Positions 1 through 8,215 of a stretch of 64,000 bases of DNA are shown one piece after another (positions within the stretch are counted from its first letter, which is position 1; each line of letters begins with the position of its first letter). The translations under genes were made by a program, and so were the position numbers. Origin of the DNA: a filamentous cyanobacterium CCP2 (GTDB lineage: Bacteria > Cyanobacteriota > Cyanobacteriia > Elainellales > Elainellaceae); assembly GCA_003003615.1 (NCBI GenBank), contig PVWD01000004.1, forward strand, positions 1 to 64,000, in the 5' to 3' direction. The notes below the pieces were generated by a model. That model saw only the letters and a program-made list of their open reading frames with translations. It did not search any database and was not told the DNA's origin.

Positions 1-50
1 CTGGGTCGAAAGCCCCTCGCCTGCTCTGGGAGAGGGGTTGGGGTGAGGGC
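1..50. repeat. Dispersed G-rich cyanobacterial repeat (partial)
   Basis: The first 50 bases hold a C-rich/G-rich unit of the style gcccctcgcc...gggagaggggttggggtgaggg. Such units are a familiar intergenic dispersed repeat in many cyanobacterial genomes (recalled, not searched). A degenerate relative (ggggtgaggg...ggggagaggggtgg) is seen near 16239-16270. No coding potential was found. Confidence 0.4.
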
Positions 51-130
51 GGGTCGAGTTTTGTCAGTCAATCAGGGGGTTTAGCTTTCAGCCTGAGTAT
101 TGTTAAGGCAACTGCGTAAGTCCCAGGGAA

Positions 131-991
131 CTAGGAATTGACAACTTCGCCGCCATTGGGATGTAGGATTTGCCCTGAGATATAGGAAGCGTCATCCGAT
201 GCCAGGAAAACGTAGCTGGGTGCAACTTCTTCGGGCTGTCCGGCTCGCTGCATCGGCACTTGGGCCCCAAAGCTCTTGACCTGTTCTTCGGGGAAGGTGG
301 ATGGAATCAACGGAGTCCAGATGGGCCCAGGAGCAACACCATTGACCCGAATGCCCTTCTGCACCAGAGATTGAGACAACGATCGGGTGAATGCGACGAT
401 CGCCCCTTTGGTGGAAGAGTAGTCTAACAGCATGGGGCTACCCTTGTAGGCGGTGACAGAGGTGGTGTTGATGATGGCACTGCCTTCTTTAAGGTGGGGG
501 AGGGCGGCTTTGGTGAGGAAGAACATACTAAAAATGTTGGTGCGGAAGGTGCGTTCTAGCTGCTCAGCCGAAATCTCCTCAATGCTTTGTTGGGGGTGTT
601 GTTCAGCCGCATTGTTCACCAAAATATCCAGATGTCCTAACTGGTCAACGGTTTGCTTTACCGCCTGCTGGCAAAACGTTTCATCTCCCACATCACCCGC
701 GATTATGATGCAGCGTTGCCCCTCTTTCTCAACAAGTTTTTTCGTTTCTTCCGCATCCTGATGTTCATTCAGATAAACGATCGCCACATCAGCCCCTTCT
801 TTGGCATAGACGATCGCCACTGCTCTGCCAATTCCACTGTCTCCTCCCGTAATTAACGCAACCTTACCCTGCAATTTGCCACTTCCCCGATATTTAGAAT
901 CTTCAGCCTTAGGTCTTGGGGTCATTTCCGATTCACGCCCAGGTTGCTGTTCTTGATGTTGGGGGGGTTGTAATTCTTTTGTCTGAGACAT
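131..991 (-). CDS. SDR family NAD(P)-dependent oxidoreductase (YghA/GSP39-like)
   Basis: A classical short-chain dehydrogenase/reductase of 286 residues that probably reduces or oxidises a small carbonyl or alcohol substrate in the cytoplasm. The hydrophilic N-terminal extension of about 45 residues, rich in Gln and Pro, is typical of the YghA / general-stress-protein-39 branch. The cofactor motif TGGDSGIGR, the NNAA motif (usually NNAG) and the catalytic Ser plus YSSTK are visible, and the C-terminus ISGQILHPNGG is the family's usual ending. The ATG at 991 was chosen because GGAG lies six bases upstream; a GTG at 1003 would place this ribosome site inside the gene. The substrate is unknown; membership of this branch suggests a stress role (inference). 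Confidence 0.9.
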   Translation of the reverse strand: MSQTKELQPPQHQEQQPGRESEMTPRPKAEDSKYRGSGKLQGKVALITGGDSGIGRAVAIVYAKEGADVAIVYLNEHQDAEETKKLVEKEGQRCIIIAGDVGDETFCQQAVKQTVDQLGHLDILVNNAAEQHPQQSIEEISAEQLERTFRTNIFSMFFLTKAALPHLKEGSAIINTTSVTAYKGSPMLLDYSSTKGAIVAFTRSLSQSLVQKGIRVNGVAPGPIWTPLIPSTFPEEQVKSFGAQVPMQRAGQPEEVAPSYVFLASDDASYISGQILHPNGGEVVNS

Positions 992-1162
992 ACAATTCTC
1001 CACTAAAACGAAGCAATTTTTAGCTTCACTTTAGAGCAGATTTTTGATTCGCCTCTCCACCAACAGTAAGAAGGATTTGCTGCTTAATTGGGAAGGTTTT
1101 GTACGACGAAATGATGTGTTGAGAGTTACTCTATCGACTTTTTCTAAACCGCATTACAAGGA

Positions 1163-1627
1163 TCAACGATTTAAGTAAGATTCTGCTTGGGCAACCGCTT
1201 CTGATGCTCCTTTCTGATCTTCTGGCTTACGCGTATACCACCAGGCCCAAGCAATTAGTACTGCCTGAAAAGGAAGCCTAACCCAATATAAAATTGGGTG
1301 ATGTGGAATTCCGTCAATTGGGATGCTGTTAATGGCTTGGTTAATATTAGCTGGAAAGACAGCAATGAATAGAGCAATTAACCCCCAGGCAGCCACAACG
1401 CTGACGAATGGAATCATTAAACCAATGCCGCCCAAAATTTCAAAAACGCCGCTAATGTAAACCAAACCTACTGGATAGGGCAGTTGAGGTGGCACAATTC
1501 GAGCATATTGCTCAGGATGGGTGAAGTGAGTGATTCCAACAATAATAATGCAGACTGCAAGCACCCCTCGAAGAATTTCTTTGCGTCGTTTTGGCTGTTG
1601 CTTGCTCGTTTGCATGACTTTAAACAT
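1163..1627 (-). CDS. DoxX family membrane protein
   Basis: A protein of about 154 residues with four predicted membrane helices: one after a short basic N-terminus, two around GLVYISGVFEILGGIGLMIPF and VVAAWGLIALFIAVF, and one near the C-terminus (LPFQAVLIAWAWWY). Helix pattern and length match the DoxX/YoaS-type family, whose members are linked to quinone or redox chemistry at the membrane, but no enzymatic role can be read here. ATG codons at 1627 and 1615 and a TTG at 1639 are all possible starts; none has a good ribosome site. It stands alone between the SDR gene (same strand) and the divergent repeat-protein gene. Confidence 0.8.
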   Translation of the reverse strand: MFKVMQTSKQQPKRRKEILRGVLAVCIIIVGITHFTHPEQYARIVPPQLPYPVGLVYISGVFEILGGIGLMIPFVSVVAAWGLIALFIAVFPANINQAINSIPIDGIPHHPILYWVRLPFQAVLIAWAWWYTRKPEDQKGASEAVAQAESYLNR

Positions 1628-1954
1628 CGATTTAAACAATAAATCAGAAGAGGATCATCCCAGTTGGACAATATCAACCGGATCAATTTATCTTCATCTA
1701 TCCAAAGTAGCAGGTTTCTTTAAATCGAAACGTGTTGTCTTGAACAGGAAAGGTGAAAAAGGAAGGAATTCCGGCTATTCATGAACTATCTTCTATCAAT
1801 GATTTAAGGAGGTTTCTCACCTTGGGGTGATGCAAAACCGGAGGCTGAGCAGGAGGCTTAGTCTATAGGGATATTTAATTTCCTCTGCAATATACCGTGC
1901 TGCATCATCTCAAATGCCTTGCAGTTTGGAGAAGAGTTTTTTCCAGGAGTAAAT
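1628..1954. other. Divergent intergenic region
   Basis: A 327-base gap between the divergent DoxX and repeat-protein genes. It should hold both promoters, but no clear sigma-70 pair was identified. The useful signal is AGGAG at 1945-1949, five bases before the ATG at 1955, which sets the start of the large plus-strand gene. Confidence 0.5.
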
Positions 1955-4900
1955 ATGATTAAAATCACGCTAGCAACGAAACTGCTTGGAATGGTGCAAT
2001 GGATAGCACAAACTCCTGTTCCACCAGGCACAACCGTTACACCTGGTACGCCAGTTGTACCTCCTGAAACAACTTCTGTTTTGTTTTCAGGCCCTCAATT
2101 TTTTATTGCACTTGTTTCAGGTGTGCTGCTTGCTTTTGCCTTTCAGCTTGTGCTGACCAATCTTTCAGTGGCAGCCGGAGTCTCTTATCTGGGGCACTCC
2201 TCCAGTTCCAGTTCTGATTCTGACCATGAGTCGGGTGGTGGTATTTCAGTCCGCAAAATCGGGATGGGTGTCGGTATCTGGACGCTGATTACTGTGACGA
2301 TCGCCCTGTTTGCGGCGTGCTTTTTGGCAGTGCAGTTGAGCTTGCTGACTACGGCAGGGCTGGGGGCAATTGTGGGGCTGGTGATTTGGGCAGCCTATTT
2401 TTCGTTGCTGGTTTGGGTCAGTTCAACGACTGTTGGATCGCTGATTGGTTCAGTGGTTGGAGCTGCCACATCAGGTTTTCAAGCACTGTTAGGAACGGCA
2501 ACCGCTGCGATCGGGAGTCGGGCTGCAAAGCAACAAATGGTGTCTACGGCTGAGGCCGTCACCGCAGCAGTGCGAAATGAGCTAGGTTCTGGCATTGACC
2601 CAGATACAATTCGCCATTCTGTTGAAGATTATGTGCGCCGGATTCGTCTACCCGGTTTTGACACAGCAAAAATTCGTCGAGATTTTGAAGACCTGTTAAA
2701 CGATCCAGAAATTGCAACCCTGGCAGAAGACGATCGCCTTGGTCAAATCGATCGGCAAACCTTCGTGGATTTGATTAGCCATCGCACTGATTTTAGCTAT
2801 GAGGAAGTGAATCGGTTGGCTGATCTTTTAGAAGGAGTTTGGCGGCAAACGTTGGGTCGGCGGCGCAGAGTGGATTCCACCGCAGAGTTAACCGAATATT
2901 TACGTTCCACTCAGCCAGGACAGTTGCAAATTGCCGAACTCAATGCCAAGCTCGATCGGCTACTCGCTGAACAACAACGTCAGCCTCAAATGGGCGACCC
3001 GTCTGGGAGCGGATCTGGCGGCGGCATGATGCAACAGCCTATTCAGATGGGCATGAATGCACTCATTGGGATGCTGATGGGACGCAGTGACCTCTCCGAC
3101 TTGGATGTGGGAAAAATTGTCGATCGGCTGAAGAATGCACCAAGAGAGGTCGCGAAGCAATCGGATACTATCGTGCATCAGATTAAGGGCGATCGGGTCG
3201 AGGAAGAATATAGCCCGATTCGTGCTGATGTGGAAAACTATTTGCTGAACAAACCCTCCTGGCAAATGAATCAAGAGTCGATTGCTAGAGAGTTTCGTGA
3301 GGTAATCTATGATCCTGAAGCTGATCCGGCTGCGGTTGCTCAGCAGTTATCCAGGTTGAATCGATCTTACTTTGTGGAATTGCTGCAATCTCGCGGTTTG
3401 CTAACTCAAGAAAAAATTCAGCGTGTCGCTGATCAGCTAGAAGCCATTCGTCGGGAAGCGATAACGACTGCCCGGGCCGCTCAGGAACGCGAAATTGCTC
3501 TGGATTTGCGCGATCGGGTCAAAACCTATCTGTCTTTCACTCCAAAGGAGCAGCTTTACTCAGATGATGTTTTACCTGGGCTAAAAGCAATTATGGAGGA
3601 TAGAAACGCTGACTATGAAACCCTGTCTCATCGGTTAGCTCCTTACAAGCGAGCTGCCCTAGAGCAAGCTTTGATGCAGCGGCATGATATCTCCTATGAG
3701 GAGGCGCAGCCCATTCTAGATGCAATTGAGCGGACGCGCGATCGGGTTTTGTTTGAATCGGAAAGCTTTGATCAGCAAGCCAAACAGCGGTATGAGGAAT
3801 TCCGCTATCGCACGGAAGATTACTTGCGGAATACAGGCAAAGCAGAATTAGATCCGGAACGAATTAAGCAAGATTTACAAGTCTTGATTTCTGCTCCACA
3901 GGTGGGAATATCAATTTTGCGCTCCCATGCATCAGAATTCGATCGGGATACATTTGTGAAACTGTTGAGCCAGCGTGAAGATATTTCTGAAGCAGAAGCA
4001 AACCGCATCGTAGACCGAATTGAGTCTAACTGGTATACGCTAACTCACTCCCCCAGTATCGTTGTCGATACAGTGAAGGACACCTACAACCAAACCGTAA
4101 CTTCAATTTCAGATTACTTGCGGAATACGAATCTGGAAGAACTTGATCCGGAGGGTATTCAGCGGGATTTGACTCGGTTATTGGATGACCCACAGCAAGG
4201 GGCACTTGCTTTGCGGAGACGGCTTTCTCAAGTCGATCGAGAAACACTGGTACGGTTGTTGAGCCAGCGGCAAGATCTGACGGAAGAGCAGGTAAACCGA
4301 ATCATTGATCAGGTTTTGGCTGCCATTCAGCAAATCATTCGGGCACCTCGTCGCTTAGCATTGCGGGCACGGCAGCAAGTCCTTGATTTTGAAGCGAGCA
4401 TAGAAGACTATCTGCGGAATACTGAAAAAGAAGAGTTGAACCCGGAAGGAATTGAGCGGGATCTGCGGCTGTTGATGCAGCATCCAAATATTGGCATCCG
4501 CAATATCCGCGATCGGATTTCGCGATTTGACCGAGAAACGCTCATTGCTTTACTGGCGCAGCGTCAAGACATGACTCATCAAGAAGCAGAGCAGGTGGTT
4601 GCCCAAATCGAATCGGTACGCGATCGAATCTTGTCTCAAATGCAGCAGGTTCAGCAACGCATTCAAGAGATTATCGATCGGATTTTTGCCCGAATTCGGA
4701 ATTATCTCAATTCCCTCGATCGGCCTGAACTCAATTACGACAGCATTAAGCAGGATGTGCAGACGATGTTTGACGACCCGCAGGCCAGCTTTGATGTCTT
4801 GCGTAACCGTTTAAGCCAGTTCGATCGGAATACGTTAGTGGCTGTGCTTAGCTCTCGTAAAGAGATTTCTGAAGCAGATGCAAACCGCATCATTGACCAA

Positions 4901-5107
4901 ATTGAGTCGGCGCGGAACAATGTGCTTCAGCAAGCTGAGCGAATTCAAAGCGAAGCTCAAAGACGCTTGGAGATGGTCAAAATTCAAGCTCAACGGCAAA
5001 TGGAAGAAACCCGTAAAGCGGCTGAAGCGGCTGCTTGGTGGCTCTTTGCAACGGCTTTGGTTTCTGCGGTTGCATCGGCAGGAGCAGGTTCCCTGGCAGC
5101 ATTCTAA
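1955..5107 (+). CDS. Large membrane protein with seven ~98-residue tandem repeats
   Basis: The product (1050 residues) has no function I can assign. Residues ~40-180 form a hydrophobic module of about four helices containing GVGIWTLITVTIALF. This module is also seen in the small membrane protein at 24497. A Gly/Met-rich linker near residues 340-360 follows the first repeat. Repeats begin near residues 219, 422, 521, 618, 716, 814 and 912; from the second on the spacing is 97-99 residues. The later units share a pattern DYLRNT..EL.PE.I..DL, then DR.TLV.LLSQR, then an acidic helix ending in an Ile-rich IDQIE-like segment. Long charged helices join the units, and the protein ends in a Gly/Ala membrane segment (WWLFATALVSAVASAGAG). 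Start: ATG with AGGAG five bases upstream. Homologues may be labelled MFS transporter, but the topology does not support that. Confidence 0.85.
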   Translation: MIKITLATKLLGMVQWIAQTPVPPGTTVTPGTPVVPPETTSVLFSGPQFFIALVSGVLLAFAFQLVLTNLSVAAGVSYLGHSSSSSSDSDHESGGGISVRKIGMGVGIWTLITVTIALFAACFLAVQLSLLTTAGLGAIVGLVIWAAYFSLLVWVSSTTVGSLIGSVVGAATSGFQALLGTATAAIGSRAAKQQMVSTAEAVTAAVRNELGSGIDPDTIRHSVEDYVRRIRLPGFDTAKIRRDFEDLLNDPEIATLAEDDRLGQIDRQTFVDLISHRTDFSYEEVNRLADLLEGVWRQTLGRRRRVDSTAELTEYLRSTQPGQLQIAELNAKLDRLLAEQQRQPQMGDPSGSGSGGGMMQQPIQMGMNALIGMLMGRSDLSDLDVGKIVDRLKNAPREVAKQSDTIVHQIKGDRVEEEYSPIRADVENYLLNKPSWQMNQESIAREFREVIYDPEADPAAVAQQLSRLNRSYFVELLQSRGLLTQEKIQRVADQLEAIRREAITTARAAQEREIALDLRDRVKTYLSFTPKEQLYSDDVLPGLKAIMEDRNADYETLSHRLAPYKRAALEQALMQRHDISYEEAQPILDAIERTRDRVLFESESFDQQAKQRYEEFRYRTEDYLRNTGKAELDPERIKQDLQVLISAPQVGISILRSHASEFDRDTFVKLLSQREDISEAEANRIVDRIESNWYTLTHSPSIVVDTVKDTYNQTVTSISDYLRNTNLEELDPEGIQRDLTRLLDDPQQGALALRRRLSQVDRETLVRLLSQRQDLTEEQVNRIIDQVLAAIQQIIRAPRRLALRARQQVLDFEASIEDYLRNTEKEELNPEGIERDLRLLMQHPNIGIRNIRDRISRFDRETLIALLAQRQDMTHQEAEQVVAQIESVRDRILSQMQQVQQRIQEIIDRIFARIRNYLNSLDRPELNYDSIKQDVQTMFDDPQASFDVLRNRLSQFDRNTLVAVLSSRKEISEADANRIIDQIESARNNVLQQAERIQSEAQRRLEMVKIQAQRQMEETRKAAEAAAWWLFATALVSAVASAGAGSLAAF

Positions 5108-5165
5108 TTGCTGAGCGATCGTTTTGTTTTGTCCCTTTTTGTTTTGTCCCTTTAAGTGCGCTCAT

Positions 5166-5199
5166 GCCCTTCCTTTGATCCTGAGGAAGGGCTTTTCTT
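5166..5199 (+). terminator. Rho-independent terminator of the repeat-protein gene
   Basis: A perfect 9-bp stem (GCCCTTCCT / AGGAAGGGC, loop of nine bases) is followed by TTTTCTT, 60 bases after the stop codon. The next gene is on the opposite strand and converges on it. Confidence 0.85.
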
Positions 5200-5213
5200 A
5201 TGAAGGGCTGTTC

Positions 5214-7736
5214 TTATGTAGTTTGCGCCAGTTTTAGAATGGCAGTGACTAACTCACTCGAATTGACAGGTTTTGCTAAATGAGTTTGGAATCCGGCGGC
5301 AAGGGCTTGCTTCTGATCATCTTCTCTGGCATAAGCAGTGAGGGCGATCGCTGGCGTGTTTCCGCCTTGTTCCGTCGTTAACGTTCTAATCCGCCGAATC
5401 AAAGAATACCCGTCTTCTCTGGGCATGCCAATATCGCTGACCAACACATCGGGGTGAAATTCTGTGAAGGCGGCAAAAGCTTGACTTGCCGATTCAGAAG
5501 TATAAACTTCAGCATTGTACTGCCTTAGCAAAAAGGACAGAAACTCGCGGGTATCCGGCTCATCATCGACAATCATAATTCGTAGGCCACTGAGGGCAGG
5601 ACGAGAACTGGAGAGCTGCTGGCGGACGGTTTCTAAGTCACTCTGTCTGGCTTCAGCCTCCCCCTGTTTTTGCAGAGGCAACATTATCGTGAAGGTTGAG
5701 CCTTGCCCTTCTCCCTGGCTCTCAGCATAAACGCTGCCTCCATGCAGTTCGACCAGGTGATGGACGATCGCCAATCCCAGCCCTAAGCCGCCCTGGGTGC
5801 GGGTCATGGAACTGTCTGCCTGACGAAAATATTCAAAAATATAGGGGAGAAAATCAGAACTGATGCCTTTCCCGGTGTCTTTCACCTGGATTTGTGCATG
5901 GGAACCAATTTTTTCCAGAAAAATATCAATTTTTCCGCCTTCTGGAGTGAATTTAATGGCATTGGATAGCAAATTCCAAATAATCTGCTGTAGGCGATTG
6001 GGGTCGCCCAAAATTATGCCAACGGTTGGATCAAGATGAGTTTGAATTTGGATCGTCTTGGTTTCGGCCGCCAGCCGCATTGTTTCGATCGCCGCTTCAA
6101 TGGAATTGGCCAAGTTCACCGGCAGCACTTCCAGTCTAAGTTTGCCGCGAAGAATCCGCGAGACATCCAGCAAATCTTCAATCAGTTGGGTTTGCAATCG
6201 GGCATTGCGTTCAATGGTTTGTAAGGCGCGAATGGTGGTTGCATGGTCAAACTGGCGGGAACAGAGAAGCTTTGCCCAACCCAAAATGGCATTGAGGGGC
6301 GATCGGAGTTCATGGGAAAGGGTCGCCAAAAACTCATCTTTAACCCGGTTAGCCCGCTGCGATTCCTGGTAAAGCCGCGCATTATCAATTCCCAGAGCCA
6401 CCCGATCTGATAAGCTTTGCAGGAAGTTGCGATCTTCAAACGTGTAAGGTTCCCCGCCTCGATCGCGGAACATGGCCAAAGTGCCCACTGCCCGCCCCCG
6501 AACGCACAACGGAGCGATGACAAAACTGCTGATACCAAAGCGTTCCAGGTAAGGAGCCGCCTCAGGCTTTAGCCAAGACTGTAGCTGATCTAGCAATGCC
6601 ACTGAAACTAAAAGGGGTTCGCCGGAGTCAAACACGCGGGCATAGATTCCCTCATCTGCAAGCTGCTGCAGGTCGAGCAATTCTTCAATCAGGGCACGGG
6701 CTTCTGGCTTACGATGATGCATGGCAGCCAGGTTTAGCCATTTTCCATCATCAGACAGCAAGCGAATGACGCAGCCATCGCCCACCAAATCTGCAATGTA
6801 CTGAGCCGTTGTGGTTAAAACCGCTTGAAAGTCTAAAATGGCCTCTGAGAAAGCCTGGGAAATTTCCGCCAAAATTTGGGAGTGAATCGCCTGCTTTTGG
6901 ATGCGCTTTTCCGCCTGCTTGCGATCGCTCACATCCATGTAAGCCCCAATTACCCCCCGAATCTTGCCCTCTTCATCCCTGAGCGGCACCGCTCTACCGT
7001 AGATATGGCGCACAGAACCATCCTCAAAGACAAGCTCTGCCTCTTCTTCGACAGCTTCCCCCGTTCGTCCTGCCTTTTGCATCGACAACTCTTCAAGGGG
7101 AATATCCTGCCCATTGCGTTGCACCTTAAAGGGAAAGGGATACACATTATCAGCAGGGGTTGCCGTCACAGTTTTCCCTGACTCCATTCGCATGAACTCG
7201 TAAGCAGTGCGGTTTGCTGTCATCTGATGGCACTGGGGGTCGTGGGCAATCCACACGGCGACTGGCGTAATTTCCAAAAACGCTTCCAGTTCTTCGGCCT
7301 TTGCCCGCGCCAAAGCTTCACTTTCCCGCAAAGCCACTTCTGCCTGTTTGCGCTCCGATCGCTCATGGGCTTCCCGCAGGGCTCGGTTTACCGATGGTAC
7401 TAACCGTCCGAGTCGCTGCTTCAGCACATAGTCAGTGGCACCGCTTTTCAGGGTTTCGATCGCCAACTCTTCGCCCAGGGTGGCCGAAACAAAAATAAAC
7501 GGGATTTCAGGATATTGCATCCGAGCCAGATCCAGGGCAGAAATGCCATCAAAAGAGGGCAAGGAGTAGTCGGCAAGAATCAGATCGATCGGCTGTTCTA
7601 CCAGGGCAGTTAGAAAGTCTTCTTGGGTTTCCACCCGCACCAACTCACAGGGAATGCCCCCCTCATTGAGATTGACCTGAATGAGTTCTGCATCAAGTTC
7701 GCTGTCTTCAAGTAGGAGAATACGCAGATGCTTCAT
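5214..7736 (-). CDS. Hybrid sensor histidine kinase (REC-PAS-GAF-HisKA-HATPase-REC)
   Basis: A soluble hybrid kinase of 840 residues with no membrane helix. The order is: receiver domain (1-120; acidic D11 and phosphoacceptor D56), coiled linker, PAS with PAC (~150-275), GAF (~285-450), dimerisation/phosphoacceptor domain with LSHELRSPLNAI, HATPase with N, G1 and G2 boxes (NLLSNAIKFT, DTGKGI, GGLGLGLAI) and a C-terminal receiver with phosphoacceptor D768 in LVSDIGMP. A receiver at each end allows it to accept and pass phosphate in a phosphorelay. It starts 11 bases after the Rcp1-like regulator, third in a minus-strand operon. Its input is unknown; the GAF lacks an obvious chromophore cysteine, so a light role is not supported. 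Its kinase and receiver halves closely resemble the hybrid kinase at 14077. Confidence 0.92.
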   Translation of the reverse strand: MKHLRILLLEDSELDAELIQVNLNEGGIPCELVRVETQEDFLTALVEQPIDLILADYSLPSFDGISALDLARMQYPEIPFIFVSATLGEELAIETLKSGATDYVLKQRLGRLVPSVNRALREAHERSERKQAEVALRESEALARAKAEELEAFLEITPVAVWIAHDPQCHQMTANRTAYEFMRMESGKTVTATPADNVYPFPFKVQRNGQDIPLEELSMQKAGRTGEAVEEEAELVFEDGSVRHIYGRAVPLRDEEGKIRGVIGAYMDVSDRKQAEKRIQKQAIHSQILAEISQAFSEAILDFQAVLTTTAQYIADLVGDGCVIRLLSDDGKWLNLAAMHHRKPEARALIEELLDLQQLADEGIYARVFDSGEPLLVSVALLDQLQSWLKPEAAPYLERFGISSFVIAPLCVRGRAVGTLAMFRDRGGEPYTFEDRNFLQSLSDRVALGIDNARLYQESQRANRVKDEFLATLSHELRSPLNAILGWAKLLCSRQFDHATTIRALQTIERNARLQTQLIEDLLDVSRILRGKLRLEVLPVNLANSIEAAIETMRLAAETKTIQIQTHLDPTVGIILGDPNRLQQIIWNLLSNAIKFTPEGGKIDIFLEKIGSHAQIQVKDTGKGISSDFLPYIFEYFRQADSSMTRTQGGLGLGLAIVHHLVELHGGSVYAESQGEGQGSTFTIMLPLQKQGEAEARQSDLETVRQQLSSSRPALSGLRIMIVDDEPDTREFLSFLLRQYNAEVYTSESASQAFAAFTEFHPDVLVSDIGMPREDGYSLIRRIRTLTTEQGGNTPAIALTAYAREDDQKQALAAGFQTHLAKPVNSSELVTAILKLAQTT

Positions 7737-7747
7737 GATGCTTTACC

Positions 7748-8215
7748 TTATGACTGACTAGCTGGCACGATCGGCGGCAGCGATCCGGGAGGTGGCTGAT
7801 TAACAAGGGCCCAAAACAATCCGAGTTCTTTAATGGCATCTACAAATTCATGAAAATCAACGGGTTTTACGACATAAGCATTGGTTCCTAAGTTGTAGCT
7901 TTTAAACAAGTCTTGTTCTTCACAAGAAGAGGTTAACATTACGACGGGAATCAGTTTTAACCCAGGATCAGACTTAAGCTGCGCGAGTACTTCCAATCCA
8001 TCTACCTTAGGCAATTTTAAATCTAGCAGAACGGCGATCGGGTTTCCTTCCATCCGCAATCGGTAAATGCCGCGTCGAAACAGATAATCGAGAGCTTCTT
8101 CACCATCGCGAACCACCACCACCTCATTGGCCAGATTGCTTTCTGCTAGGGCCGCCAAAATGAGTTCAATATCATTTGCATTGTCCTCCACTAACAAAAT
8201 TCGCTTCAACTGCAT
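7748..8215 (-). CDS. Rcp1-type single-domain response regulator
   Basis: A stand-alone receiver of 155 residues. D11 begins the acidic pocket, D65 in LLDLKLP is the phosphoacceptor, and the conserved Thr (LTSS) and Lys (VKPVDF) follow. The stretch RDGEEALDYLFRRG and the insertion before the phosphoacceptor strand are typical of the Rcp1 family that partners phytochrome-like kinases. There is no output domain, so it acts by protein contact or as a phosphate shuttle. Its start overlaps the end of the upstream PAS kinase gene by ten bases, so translation is probably coupled and that kinase is the likely partner. Confidence 0.93.
   Translation of the reverse strand: MQLKRILLVEDNANDIELILAALAESNLANEVVVVRDGEEALDYLFRRGIYRLRMEGNPIAVLLDLKLPKVDGLEVLAQLKSDPGLKLIPVVMLTSSCEEQDLFKSYNLGTNAYVVKPVDFHEFVDAIKELGLFWALVNQPPPGSLPPIVPASQS

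Noticed and set aside
1955-5107. Reading the large repeat protein as an MFS transporter
   Set aside because: Only about four helices at the N-terminus and one at the C-terminus are seen; over 800 residues are charged repeats, incompatible with MFS topology.
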